Assembly: GCA_023336855.1 (NCBI GenBank)
Contig: JAMBLK010000083.1
Coordinates: forward strand, 1-24,306
Source of the DNA: Actinomycetes bacterium
GTDB taxonomy: Bacteria > Actinomycetota > Acidimicrobiia > Spongiisociales > UBA5794
DNA: 24,306 nt
Reading direction: 5' to 3'
How positions within the stretch are numbered: the stretch's first letter is position 1; each line of letters opens with the position of its first letter. A program made the translations under genes and the position numbers. The notes under the pieces were generated by a model, which was not told where the DNA came from, made no database searches, and saw only the letters and a program-made list of their open reading frames with translations. Below, piece after piece: positions 5,963 through 14,205 of this stretch.

Positions 5963-6622
5963 CTAGCCGATCGCGTTTCTCAGTTCTCGGACGGCGAGCA
6001 CCGGGTCGGGAGCCCGGAACACCGAGGTTCCGGCTACGAACACGTCGGCCCCCGCTTCACGCGCGGGTCGGATCGTGCCCGGGTCAATCCCACCGTCGAT
6101 CTCTATATCGGTCGACAATCCGGCGGAGTCAACGAAATTTCTGATCCTCTCCAATTTCGGCAGAACGGCTTCGATGAACGCCTGCCCTCCGAACCCGGGA
6201 TGTACCGACATCACGACGACCATGTCGGCCAATTCGATGAACGGTTCGATCGCCTCGAACGGGGTTGGAGGGTTGATGACGAGTCCGAATCCGAGGCCGA
6301 CATCGCGAGCGATCTCGGCGACTCCGCTCGGGTCCGGGAAGACCTCGATGTGCACCGTCGCCAGGTCTGCTCCCGCTTCCTTGAGTGGCTCGAGGTAGTG
6401 ATCGGGGTTCAGCGTCATCAGGTGGCAATCGAGCGGAAGGTTCGTCACCTTTCGGAGCGATGCGATCACCGGCATCCCCAACGACACGTTGGGAACGAAG
6501 TGACCATCCATGACATCGACGTGCAGCAGATCGACGTGATCTTCGATCCGAGCGATCTCGTCGGCGAGATAGCCGAAGTCTGCGGCCAGGATGGACGGGG
6601 CGATTCTTGGTGGCTTGATCAC
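5963..6622 (-). CDS. rpe: Ribulose-phosphate 3-epimerase
   Basis: Interconverts ribulose 5-phosphate and xylulose 5-phosphate in the pentose phosphate pathway; ribulose 5-phosphate is also the substrate of RibB encoded downstream. The 219-residue TIM barrel shows the expected metal and catalytic residues: APSILAADF, HVDVMDG (His34, Asp36), CHLM (His67), VHPGFGGQ and EIDGGID (Asp176). The start is GTG at 6620-6622; no Shine-Dalgarno precedes it, but a TACAAT lies 8 nt upstream, suggesting a leaderless transcript. The gap to rsmB is 55 nt, unlike the overlapping genes around it, so it probably has its own promoter. Confidence 0.96.
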   Translation of the reverse strand: MIKPPRIAPSILAADFGYLADEIARIEDHVDLLHVDVMDGHFVPNVSLGMPVIASLRKVTNLPLDCHLMTLNPDHYLEPLKEAGADLATVHIEVFPDPSGVAEIARDVGLGFGLVINPPTPFEAIEPFIELADMVVVMSVHPGFGGQAFIEAVLPKLERIRNFVDSAGLSTDIEIDGGIDPGTIRPAREAGADVFVAGTSVFRAPDPVLAVRELRNAIG

Positions 6623-6630
6623 GAGAATCG

Positions 6631-6636
6631 ATTGTA
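6631..6636 (-). promoter_or_regulatory. -10 element for a probably leaderless rpe transcript
   Basis: TACAAT on the minus strand, one base from the TATAAT consensus, ends 8 nt before the GTG of rpe. Transcription would then begin at or next to the start codon. This agrees with the missing Shine-Dalgarno. No good -35 hexamer is visible 16-18 nt upstream, which is not unusual for such promoters in actinobacteria. Confidence 0.5.
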
Positions 6637-6677
6637 TCCGGTTCTCGGTTCCAGGAGACGGAACGGTCGGTGAGCGG

Positions 6678-7901
6678 TCACCGATCGATCACCGCGACGA
6701 ACATTCCGTCTGATCCCGTCACGTGCGGAGCGAGCAGAATGCCGCCGGCGATCGTTGATCCCGGCATGCCCTCCGGCGCATGGGAGTCAACGTCTGCGAC
6801 CACGTCGACCGTCTCTTCGGGGGTGACGGTGCAAACGGAGTAGACCAGTCGGCCCCCCGGCCGGAGAAGCGACACGGCTGCATCGAGCATTTGGCGCTGC
6901 ACACGGCCCGACTCTGCTGCGCTCTCGGGCCGGAGCCGGTGACGGATCTCTGGACGCCGTCGCAGCGTGCCCAAGCCGGTGCAAGGAGCATCGAGCAGGA
7001 CCCGGTCGAAGCTGCCCGGCTCGAACGGCGGACTCGTCGCGTCGCCGATCACCCAGCGTACGTCGGCGCCCAACCGCAGGAGCCTTCTGCTCCCTGATGC
7101 CACCCGTCCGGCGTTCCGATCCATTCCCACGATCAGGCCTTCTCCCCCGAGCAAGTCCCAGAGGTGAAGCGTCTTCCCACCCGGAGCCGCAGCAAGGTCG
7201 AGCACCCTGTCCCCCGGCTTGGGATCGAGTGCGGCGGCGACTGCAGTCGACGAGGGATCGGCCACAACCAGGTCACCCGATGCGATCGATTCACGAACGG
7301 CAGCGACGTTCTCGATGAGGTAGGCATCTTCGATCCCTGCGATTGTCTCGCCTGGCGCTTCGCCGCTCCGTCTGCGCACGCCGACTCTCGTCGGCTGATT
7401 CGACGCTTCGAGAAACGCGGTGGCGGATTCTGCTCCGTACGCTTGCACGAGGTCCTCATAGAGCCAGAGTGGAACACCGAGTCGCAGTGCATCTCCCTCT
7501 GCTCCGCTTGGAAGCGGGGACTCTCCGTCCCTGGCGATGTTCCGGAGCACGCCGTTCACGAAACCCGAGGCGCGAGGACTCCCTCCAATACGAACCGCTT
7601 CGACGGCGCTGTCGACCGCAGCGTACGCGTCACCGTCCGTGAACAGGATCTCGGCGACACCGATCCGCAGAACGGCTCGCACGTCATCGTCAACCGGACG
7701 CGAGGCCCTCGCATCGATGGTTCGATCGATGCGATCCAGGTACCGGATCGTTGTGTACAGAAGCCGTTGAACGAACAGGACGTCCCTCCGCTCGAGATCC
7801 TGCGTCGCCGTCCGGATGATGATGTTCGAGTAGGCGCCTTCCTCGAGAATCCGTCGAAGCAGCGTGACCGCGACAACCCGTGTTTCGACGCCCTGTTTCA
7901 T
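6678..7901 (-). CDS. rsmB: 16S rRNA (cytosine-967-C5)-methyltransferase
   Basis: RsmB (Sun/Fmu) methylates C967 of 16S rRNA using S-adenosylmethionine. Residues 1-130 are the NusB-like RNA-binding domain (LLYTTIRYLDRIDRTID, SGFVNGVLRNIAR). The methyltransferase domain follows with the AdoMet motif LDLAAAPGGKT at 234-244, DAPCTGLGTLRRRPEIR carrying Cys307, and YSVCTVTPEE carrying Cys357, the nucleophile. I start at ATG 7899-7901, whose ATGA overlaps the fmt stop; the frame remains open for 196 more codons upstream, but those lie inside fmt. Length 407 is slightly shorter than E. coli RsmB (429). Confidence 0.96.
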   Translation of the reverse strand: MKQGVETRVVAVTLLRRILEEGAYSNIIIRTATQDLERRDVLFVQRLLYTTIRYLDRIDRTIDARASRPVDDDVRAVLRIGVAEILFTDGDAYAAVDSAVEAVRIGGSPRASGFVNGVLRNIARDGESPLPSGAEGDALRLGVPLWLYEDLVQAYGAESATAFLEASNQPTRVGVRRRSGEAPGETIAGIEDAYLIENVAAVRESIASGDLVVADPSSTAVAAALDPKPGDRVLDLAAAPGGKTLHLWDLLGGEGLIVGMDRNAGRVASGSRRLLRLGADVRWVIGDATSPPFEPGSFDRVLLDAPCTGLGTLRRRPEIRHRLRPESAAESGRVQRQMLDAAVSLLRPGGRLVYSVCTVTPEETVDVVADVDSHAPEGMPGSTIAGGILLAPHVTGSDGMFVAVIDR

Positions 7902-8818
7902 TCTGAGGTCGGATCGATATGGCCGCCCGCACCGCGTCGGCCGTTGAGCCAAGCCGTTCCGGTCATGACGGCTTTGCCGGCCGGCTGGACCGATTCGAGG
8001 GCGAGGCTGCCTCCTTCGAGGCCGAGCACCGCGACCCCATTGAACGGTGCGATGGCTCCTGGGGTGACACCCTCGTCCGAGAAAGACGCTCGATGGACGC
8101 GGCATCGTGTGCCCTCGATCGAGAACCATGCACCGGGACGGGGGCTGAACGCTCGGATAGCTCGCTCTGCATAGGCCACGGTCCATGACGCGTCGATCCT
8201 CCCTTCGGAGCGATCGAGTCGGTTGGCGATGGTGACTCCCGCTCTCAACTGTGGAGCAGTATGGAGTCTGCCGGCCAGTAACTCCGACATGGCATCGTCG
8301 ATCAGCATTCCGCCGAGGTAGGCGAGTCGCCCGGTCAACGATCCCCCGGTCTCGTCGGGAGCAATCGGCGTCTCGACACCCGCGATCACCGGACCGGTGT
8401 CGAGCCCTTCGTCGAGATGCATCAGGGTCACCCCGGTCGATTCGTCGCCTTCGAGGATCGCTCGTTCCACCGGCGCTGCCCCTCGCCACCGGGGAAGCAG
8501 CGAGAAATGCACGTTCACGAAGCCCGCAGGCGCCGAGGCCAACGCTGCAGGTGAGAGGATTCGCCCGTATGCGACCACGACTCCCACATCGATCCCCGCG
8601 TCCTGCAAGAGGCTGTCCAGTTCTCCACGGCTCTCAGGTTGGACTACCTGCAAACCCCACTCCGTCGCTGCAACCTTCACGGGAGGCGGCGTAGGCCTCC
8701 CCGAACGGCCTTTGGCGCTGTCCGGCCGCGTCACGACCATGACGACGTCGGTTACGTCCATCAACGCAGCAAGACTCGGCACGGCCGCTGACGGTGTCCC
8801 AAGGAACGCTGCTCGCAT
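7898..8818 (-). CDS. fmt: Methionyl-tRNA formyltransferase
   Basis: Formylates initiator Met-tRNA using 10-formyltetrahydrofolate. N-terminal Rossmann-like domain: FLGTPSAAVPSL, then the catalytic triad in FVNVHFSLLPRWRGAAP (Asn102, His104) and MHLDEGLDTGPV (Asp140). The C-terminal OB-like domain begins near residue 205 (AERAIRAFSPRPGAWF). Length of 306 is typical. The ATG at 8816-8818 overlaps the def stop by one base (TGATG). Pairing with def is functional: def removes the formyl group that fmt adds. Confidence 0.97.
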   Translation of the reverse strand: MRAAFLGTPSAAVPSLAALMDVTDVVMVVTRPDSAKGRSGRPTPPPVKVAATEWGLQVVQPESRGELDSLLQDAGIDVGVVVAYGRILSPAALASAPAGFVNVHFSLLPRWRGAAPVERAILEGDESTGVTLMHLDEGLDTGPVIAGVETPIAPDETGGSLTGRLAYLGGMLIDDAMSELLAGRLHTAPQLRAGVTIANRLDRSEGRIDASWTVAYAERAIRAFSPRPGAWFSIEGTRCRVHRASFSDEGVTPGAIAPFNGVAVLGLEGGSLALESVQPAGKAVMTGTAWLNGRRGAGGHIDPTSE

Positions 8819-9315
8819 CAGAATCCTCCAGACAGGCCGGTTTCACGCAGTTCTTTGAGCGCTTCTTTGCGAAGGCGTTTCGGAAGCCTATCGATGATGA
8901 TCGTGCCGTGCAGGTGATCGATCTCATGTTGAATGAGACGGCCCATGAGTTCGTCACCGGCGTACTCAACCGGCTTCCCGTCGACGTCGAATCCGCGGGC
9001 TCGTGCGAATGCCGGACGATTGAATTCCCACCAGCGTCCGGGTACTGACAGGCAGCCTTCCTCGAACTTCCACTTGCCCGACGTCTCGACGATCTCGGGG
9101 TTCGCCATCATGAACGGCCCGTCGCCGACGTCGGCCACGAAGAGTTGCTTCGAGATACCGATCTGCGGCCCAGCGAGACCGACCCCTGGTGCTTCGTACA
9201 TCGTTTCCAACATGTCCTCCACCAGTCGAGCCAGCTGCGACCCGAATTCTGTGATGGGCGTTGTCGCTGCACGCAGCACCGGATCGGGAAAGACGCGAAT
9301 GGGGTAGATCGGCAT
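8818..9315 (-). CDS. def: Peptide deformylase
   Basis: A metal-dependent enzyme that removes the N-formyl group from new proteins. The three motifs are clear: GVGLAGPQIG at 44-53 (motif I; Gly where many enzymes have Ala), EGCLSVPG at 86-93 with metal ligand Cys88, and HEIDHLHG at 130-137 with His130, Glu131 and His134. Length is 165. The ATG at 9313-9315 has no convincing Shine-Dalgarno; a TAGCCT 8 nt upstream (9324-9329) could be the -10 of a leaderless transcript. It is separated from priA by 49 nt and is followed by fmt with a one-base overlap. Confidence 0.97.
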   Translation of the reverse strand: MPIYPIRVFPDPVLRAATTPITEFGSQLARLVEDMLETMYEAPGVGLAGPQIGISKQLFVADVGDGPFMMANPEIVETSGKWKFEEGCLSVPGRWWEFNRPAFARARGFDVDGKPVEYAGDELMGRLIQHEIDHLHGTIIIDRLPKRLRKEALKELRETGLSGGF

Positions 9316-9364
9316 GAGTCCGCAGGCTACCGGTTCAGCTGCGGGGAGACCAGATGAATGGAAC

Positions 9365-11122
9365 TCACAGTTCGACGGGATCGGCGTCGACCCTCACCCT
9401 GGCGCCGCCGTCTCTCACGTGCTGCACCGCCGATCGGAGTCTGAGACGCACGGCGGCCAGGTCCCGCCCCTGGATGAGCCAGCGTTCCCGATCTCCTTCT
9501 TTCGCAGGACCAAGCAAGGACGCCTCCCCGGCTGCTTCGATCAACACGGGCCCCGCATCGGTTGCATCCGTCTCGAGGGCGATGAGGTCGCCGACAGGCG
9601 GGAATCCGCTTGCTTCGCGCCTTCGCAGTGTCTCGGTCATGAAGTCCATCGGGTCCCCGCTGCGAAGCGCATCGAAGACACGGTGGTCTGCCAGCGAAGT
9701 CTGCACCAGGGCGCGTCGCCCGCGCCCGGGTCGTGCTGCCAGCGTTGCACGTGCGAGGAGACGCAGGGCATCCTCGTCCGCTCGATAGTTCGGCGCCAGA
9801 ATTCCAGCATCCGGATCGATAACGACTACGAGATCGACCGGCGGCAGTCCAACGAGATCTCGCTCCGTTCCCACGGAGATTCGACGATCCGAGCCGACCG
9901 GACCCACGTGGCTGCTGAAGATCCGTGCAAGATCGTCAACGATTCGCGACACTCCGCCTCCAAGCGCCTCGAAACGCGCCCCGCCGCAGGCGACGCACCC
10001 GGGGAACGATCTACCGCAACGGGCGCAACTCCCGGATCGCTCGAGCATCGCGTCGCACTCAGGGCACTTCCTCAGCTCGCGGCATTGGGAGCAGCGGAAG
10101 CTGCCACCCCTTCTGGGCACAAGCACGAAGACCGTCGCACCATCTCCAAGAGCAGTAATCGCCTGGCGAACCCGATCCCCCACTGCTCCGGATCCACCTC
10201 CCTCCTCAGACCGGTCGACGACGTCGACGAGTGGCCACACCCGCCCGGCAGCCTCGATGACCTCCGCGCCGCTTGAGAGAGCCTCGGCTGTGGGCACCGG
10301 GCCTGTGAGCAGGAGGGAGAAGCGTTCGATGGTCGAACGCTTCCTGAGTACGTCCCGGACGTGGAACGTCGGTGTCTGCGGGGACTTGTAAGCCCTGCGC
10401 CCTTCATCGATGACGACGGCCAACCCGAGACCATCGATCCCCCAGAAGGCGACTTCCCGGGTGCCGACAACGACTGAACCCGTGTCGGACGAGATCTGGC
10501 TCCATGACGTCGTTCGTACTGCCGGGGACTCCTCGTTTGTCGCCAGGCGAACTCGCTCACCGAACACGCGACGCAGGGCATCGGCAACAGCGTGGGCCTC
10601 GACGACCGTCGGCACCGTTACGATCACGTTCTTTCCACTGCGAAGGATCGGCGCGATCGCCGACATCACCGCCGGTAGCGGATTCCCGGTGACCAGGTAC
10701 GCCGGGCGCGTGCGTCCCCCGGCAACCTGACGTTCGCTCCATGACTTGAGTGTCCCGTCGACATCGGCGACGGCACCATCGTGAATGCGGGGCTTCCTCC
10801 TGGGGAGGTTGGGAGGTGCGCACCGGGTGAGCACGGTCGAGAGCGGGGCCACGTAGTGGGTGGCGGCCCAGCGGAGCGAACGAAGCATTGCGGCATCGAA
10901 TACCCCGCGGCTCCCGGAACGTGCGGCGATCGGGCGGAGGGCCCGATCGGGTGTTCCATCGGAGACGGCTGTGACGTAGCCGCGAACCTTGCGGCCGCCG
11001 AGCGGAACCCGAACGATGTCACCGATGGCGATCCCCGGCAACGCCTCAGGAATCTCGTATGCGAATCCGTCGTCGACAGCGAACGAAGGAACGCCGGGAA
11101 CGACCTGTGCGATTCGCGTCAG
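9365..11122 (-). CDS. priA: PriA-like replication restart protein, helicase motifs degenerate, probable CTG start
   Basis: PriA recognises stalled forks and reloads the replicative helicase. The protein has the PriA layout: N-terminal fork-binding domain, helicase-like lobe, and eight cysteines in four pairs (about 344-379: FRCSQC, KCPEC, CARCG, CVACGG). As in actinobacterial homologues, the ATPase motifs are lost: Walker A is LVTGNPLPAVM where GVTGSGKT is expected, and the DEEH box reads VVIDEGRRAYKS. The first standard start is TTG 11039-11041, but 26 conserved-looking residues (TRIAQVV through YEIPEAL) precede it in frame. CTG at 11120-11122 gives a CTGA overlap with the coaBC stop and has AAGGA 10 nt upstream, so I start there (585 residues). 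Confidence 0.85.
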   Translation of the reverse strand: MTRIAQVVPGVPSFAVDDGFAYEIPEALPGIAIGDIVRVPLGGRKVRGYVTAVSDGTPDRALRPIAARSGSRGVFDAAMLRSLRWAATHYVAPLSTVLTRCAPPNLPRRKPRIHDGAVADVDGTLKSWSERQVAGGRTRPAYLVTGNPLPAVMSAIAPILRSGKNVIVTVPTVVEAHAVADALRRVFGERVRLATNEESPAVRTTSWSQISSDTGSVVVGTREVAFWGIDGLGLAVVIDEGRRAYKSPQTPTFHVRDVLRKRSTIERFSLLLTGPVPTAEALSSGAEVIEAAGRVWPLVDVVDRSEEGGGSGAVGDRVRQAITALGDGATVFVLVPRRGGSFRCSQCRELRKCPECDAMLERSGSCARCGRSFPGCVACGGARFEALGGGVSRIVDDLARIFSSHVGPVGSDRRISVGTERDLVGLPPVDLVVVIDPDAGILAPNYRADEDALRLLARATLAARPGRGRRALVQTSLADHRVFDALRSGDPMDFMTETLRRREASGFPPVGDLIALETDATDAGPVLIEAAGEASLLGPAKEGDRERWLIQGRDLAAVRLRLRSAVQHVRDGGARVRVDADPVEL

Positions 11123-12315
11123 GTGGACGTTCCTTCACGCTTGCGCAGTTCGGCGATCCGATCCCAGAGGCGTTCTGCGACTTCCGTCTTCGGCATGAGG
11201 CTCCACGGTTCGGTCGACCCGTCGGGGAGCACGATCGTCACCTGGTTGGTCTCAGTGCCAAAGCCGGACCCGGGCGCGGTGACGTCATTGGCAACCAGAA
11301 GGTCCACGCCTTTCCGGCGTGCCTTTGCAATCGCCTCGTCGAGCGCACCGGTTTCAGCCGCGAAGCCAACGAGGAATGGGCGAGGACTCATCTCCGCGAT
11401 GCCGCCGAGCACATCGGGTGTCGGCTCGAGATCGATGGTCGGTGGTCCGTCGGCGCGCCGAAGTTTGCCGTCGAGCGCTTCGGCGGGTCGGAAGTCGGCG
11501 ACTGCCGCAGCCATCACGGCCACTTCGGCTTTCTTCGCTATCGCCCATGCGGCATCGGCCATCTCAGCGGCAGTGTCAACGGGAATGATCGTCACACGGG
11601 GATGTTCGATGCCCGGACCTGCTGTAACGAGAGTGACGTTCGCTCCGCGGCGCGCTGCCGCTGCGGCGATGGCGTTCCCCATCTTCCCCGATGAGTGATT
11701 CCCGAGATAGCGCACTCGATCGATCGGCTCCCGGGTGCCTCCTGCAGTGATCAGCACCTCGACGCCGGTAAGCGGGCCTCCGGGGAGAACCGCGGCGACG
11801 GCGTCGGCGATTCGGTCGGGATCAGCGAGGCGTCCCAAGCCGGTGTCTCCGCCCGCAAGGGCTCCAGCCTCAGGTGAGACGATGTGATATCCGAAGGATT
11901 CGAGTCGCTCGACGTTGGCCACGGTCGCCGGGTGCTGCCACATCTCAGTGTGCATGGCGGGAGCGATTACCACGGGCGCGGCCGTGGCCAGAACCGTGGC
12001 AGATACCGAATCGTCGGAAAGTCCGTTGGCCAAGCGTGCGAGTGTGGCTGCGGTTGCAGGAGCCACGACAACGGCGTCGGCCCAGCGGCCGAACGTCGTA
12101 TGCGGACTGACATCTTCGGCATCGAACAGGTCGACGACCGGTCGACTCCCGGTGATGGCAGCGAACGTGTGGGGACCGACGAATTTCGTCGCCGACTCCG
12201 TCATCACGACACGGACCACGGCACCGCGTTCTATCAGTCGACGGGCGAGATAGGCGGCCTTGTATGCAGCCACCCCACCGGTGACACCGAGAACGACGCG
12301 TCGACCGGCCAGCAT
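11119..12315 (-). CDS. coaBC: Bifunctional phosphopantothenoylcysteine decarboxylase / phosphopantothenate-cysteine ligase
   Basis: CoaBC performs two steps of coenzyme A synthesis. The N-terminal flavoprotein CoaC (residues 1-178) has GVTGGVAAYKA, active-site His72 (HTTFGRWAD) and PAMHTEMW at 119-126, where E. coli has PAMN. The CoaC substrate flap reads GALAGGDTGLGR: the Cys of E. coli CoaC is replaced by Gly, as in several actinobacterial enzymes. CoaB (about 182-398) shows ITAGGTREPID, GNHSSGKMG, AAAVADFRP and ANDV. The ATG at 12313-12315 follows a GGAG placed in the last codons of rpoZ. Length 398 is normal. Confidence 0.96.
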   Translation of the reverse strand: MLAGRRVVLGVTGGVAAYKAAYLARRLIERGAVVRVVMTESATKFVGPHTFAAITGSRPVVDLFDAEDVSPHTTFGRWADAVVVAPATAATLARLANGLSDDSVSATVLATAAPVVIAPAMHTEMWQHPATVANVERLESFGYHIVSPEAGALAGGDTGLGRLADPDRIADAVAAVLPGGPLTGVEVLITAGGTREPIDRVRYLGNHSSGKMGNAIAAAAARRGANVTLVTAGPGIEHPRVTIIPVDTAAEMADAAWAIAKKAEVAVMAAAVADFRPAEALDGKLRRADGPPTIDLEPTPDVLGGIAEMSPRPFLVGFAAETGALDEAIAKARRKGVDLLVANDVTAPGSGFGTETNQVTIVLPDGSTEPWSLMPKTEVAERLWDRIAELRKREGTST

Positions 12316-12318
12316 CGC

Positions 12319-12552
12319 CTACTCCTCGATCGGAGCGACGACGACCTTGTCTTCGTAGATCTCTTCGAGCGCAATCGAAAGCGGCTTACGGGAGAGGCTG
12401 TGGACCTGCGGCGGGATGTAGCCGCCGAGTCCTTCGCCGAGTTGGTTGAAGTAGGCGTTGATTTGCCGTGCGCGGCGAGCCGAGAGTACGACGAGTCCGA
12501 AACGGGACTGGGTCTTCTCGACAACGGCGCCAATCGGCGGCTCGGTCATCAT
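12319..12552 (-). CDS. rpoZ: DNA-directed RNA polymerase omega subunit
   Basis: Omega helps fold and assemble the beta-prime subunit. The 77-residue product contains the conserved block SRFGLVVLSARRARQINAYF and ends with LSIALEEIYEDKVVV, typical of actinobacterial omega. Position between gmk and coaBC is the widespread gmk-rpoZ-coaBC order. Two adjacent ATG codons (12552 and 12549) are possible; the first forms an ATGA overlap with the gmk stop and is chosen. Confidence 0.95.
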   Translation of the reverse strand: MMTEPPIGAVVEKTQSRFGLVVLSARRARQINAYFNQLGEGLGGYIPPQVHSLSRKPLSIALEEIYEDKVVVAPIEE

Positions 12553-13175
12553 TCGTTGTCACTCCTGGTTGTGGCGGCATCCCCGGCGGTTCGGAACGCG
12601 TCCGAATCCTCGTCCGAGGTGGCCGGTGCTTGAAGTATAGAGACAACTCGGTAGATCGCGGTCTCCAAATCATCATTCACAACGAGATGGTCGTAGTGCG
12701 CTCTCGCATCAAGGATCTGTTCATCTGCGACGGCGAGACGCCTCTCGATGTCGCGCTCCGATGTATCGCCCCGACTGCGGAGCCTCCGCTCGAGTTCCCC
12801 TCGCGACGGCGGCATGAGGAACACCAGCACCGCAGACGGATAGGCTCGCTTGACCTGGTGGGCGCCGTCATTCTCGATGTCGAGAACGACGTGGATGCCC
12901 TGGTCGAGCAGTTCGATCACCGGTGCTCGTGGCGTTCCGTAGCGGTGACCGCCGTAGTTGGCCCATTCCAGCATTCCCCCGGATTGGACAAGATCCGAGA
13001 ACGTGTCCTGATCCACGAACCGATAGTCCTCTCCGTCGACCTCATCCGGGCGCGGCTCTCGCGTCGTCGCGGAGACTGAGAATCTCGCCCCGGACTGCTC
13101 GAGGACGGCATCGATCACACTCGACTTGCCGACCCCGGAAGGACCGGACACGACGAGGAGTCTCCCCTCAGGCAA
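12549..13175 (-). CDS. gmk: Guanylate kinase
   Basis: Phosphorylates GMP to GDP. P-loop GPSGVGKSS at 11-19, then the GMP-binding region SATTREPRPDEVDGEDYRFV, and the lid around RLRSRGDTSERDIERRL. The usual LEIDVQGA block reads LDIENDGA. Length 208 includes a short, poorly conserved acidic tail. The start is TTG at 13173-13175, overlapping the mihF end by 8 nt; it keeps the first beta strand (RLLVVS). A GTG just before SGPSGVGK, with GGGGAG 10 nt upstream, is the alternative but would cut that strand. Function is certain, the start less so. Confidence 0.95.
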   Translation of the reverse strand: MPEGRLLVVSGPSGVGKSSVIDAVLEQSGARFSVSATTREPRPDEVDGEDYRFVDQDTFSDLVQSGGMLEWANYGGHRYGTPRAPVIELLDQGIHVVLDIENDGAHQVKRAYPSAVLVFLMPPSRGELERRLRSRGDTSERDIERRLAVADEQILDARAHYDHLVVNDDLETAIYRVVSILQAPATSDEDSDAFRTAGDAATTRSDNE

Positions 13176-13491
13176 ACGTCTGGAGAAGGTCTGCGCGCTG
13201 GCGGGAGCCGAGACCGCGGATCTTGCGGTTCTCCGCGATGCTCAGATCCTCCATGAGGCGCTTCGCCTTGATCTTGCCCATGCGCGGCATCGAAGCCAGG
13301 AGGGGGTACACCTTGGTTCCGGCGACGATATCGTCGGTTTCCGCACGCTCGAACACCTCGGCGAGTGTCAGTGAGCCGGTCTTGAGCAACGCCTTGATTT
13401 CAGCACGTTGTCGCCGGGCCGCTCCAGCCTTGGCGAGCGCTTCTACTCTCTGCTCGTCGCTCATCGGGGGAAGGTTGTTGATGGATGCCAT
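13168..13491 (-). CDS. mihF: Actinobacterial integration host factor (mIHF type)
   Basis: A nucleoid-associated DNA-binding protein, unrelated to enterobacterial IHF, found across actinobacteria and normally placed before gmk. The 107-residue sequence has the basic helix AKAGAARRQRAEIKALLKTG, then LAEVFERAE and the helix-two-turn-helix-like end KVYPLLASMPRMGKIKAKRLM and RKIRGLGSRQR. ATG 13489-13491 lies 12 nt after the pyrF stop. Upstream there is only a weak AGAG, but also TAGAGT 6 nt before the ATG that could be a -10 of a separate leaderless transcript. Confidence 0.93.
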   Translation of the reverse strand: MASINNLPPMSDEQRVEALAKAGAARRQRAEIKALLKTGSLTLAEVFERAETDDIVAGTKVYPLLASMPRMGKIKAKRLMEDLSIAENRKIRGLGSRQRADLLQTFA

Positions 13492-13503
13492 GAGGGAACT
13501 CTA

Positions 13504-14205
13504 TCAATCCAGGGGCCGAGCGCCTTCGATCTCACGCGCGATCCCGGCCGCCGCTTCTCGTGGATCGGCAGCCGCGGTGATTGGACGGCCGACGACGAGG
13601 AGATCTGCGCCCCTCTCCACGGCCTCGGCCGGCGTCATGGTGCGAGCCTGATCGTCGGCGCGATCAACCGGTCGGATCCCCGGTGTGACGCGCAGAAGGG
13701 AGGGGGCAACATCGGCAACGATCGTTAGCTCCTTCGGAGAGGACACGACCCCTTCGCATCCGGAGGCGTCTGCCACCTTCGCCATTCGGGAGACGAGCTT
13801 GCCGGGAGTTCGATTGATGCCGACCCGCGCCAGTGAAGCTTCGTCAAGCGACGTCAGCACCGTCACGCCGAGAATGCCGGACGGTGCTGCACCGGCCCCC
13901 GCCTGGAGACCTCGTACCGCGGCCTCGAGCATGTCTTGGCCTCCTCCCACATGTGCGGTCACCCATCGGGCGCCATGTTCGCCGAGACGCCGGGCAGCGG
14001 CTTCGACCTGTGAGGGGATGTCATGGAGCTTCGCGTCTGCGAAGACCGGTTTGCCGAGAGCGACGAGAGCCGAAATCAGCAGTGGCCCCGGCCCATGGAG
14101 CAGTCCGAGGCCGATCTTGAACCCGGCAACATGGTCTGCGACGTCCTCGGCCATGGCGACCGCGTCTTCTGCGCTCGGGAGATCCAGAGCGACGATGACC
14201 CCCAT
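13504..14205 (-). CDS. pyrF: Orotidine 5'-phosphate decarboxylase
   Basis: Converts OMP to UMP, the last de novo pyrimidine step. IVALDLPS starts the barrel; FKIGLGL and the catalytic DAKLHDIP (the Asp/Lys/Asp array, usually DxKxHDIP) follow; TPGIRP and VVGRPI close it as the phosphate-binding part. This is the short, class I form of about 233 residues. ATG 14203-14205 forms a TGATG overlap with pyrD; an ATG two codons earlier (14211) is equally possible. No strong Shine-Dalgarno is seen, consistent with coupled translation. Confidence 0.94.
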   Translation of the reverse strand: MGVIVALDLPSAEDAVAMAEDVADHVAGFKIGLGLLHGPGPLLISALVALGKPVFADAKLHDIPSQVEAAARRLGEHGARWVTAHVGGGQDMLEAAVRGLQAGAGAAPSGILGVTVLTSLDEASLARVGINRTPGKLVSRMAKVADASGCEGVVSSPKELTIVADVAPSLLRVTPGIRPVDRADDQARTMTPAEAVERGADLLVVGRPITAAADPREAAAGIAREIEGARPLD

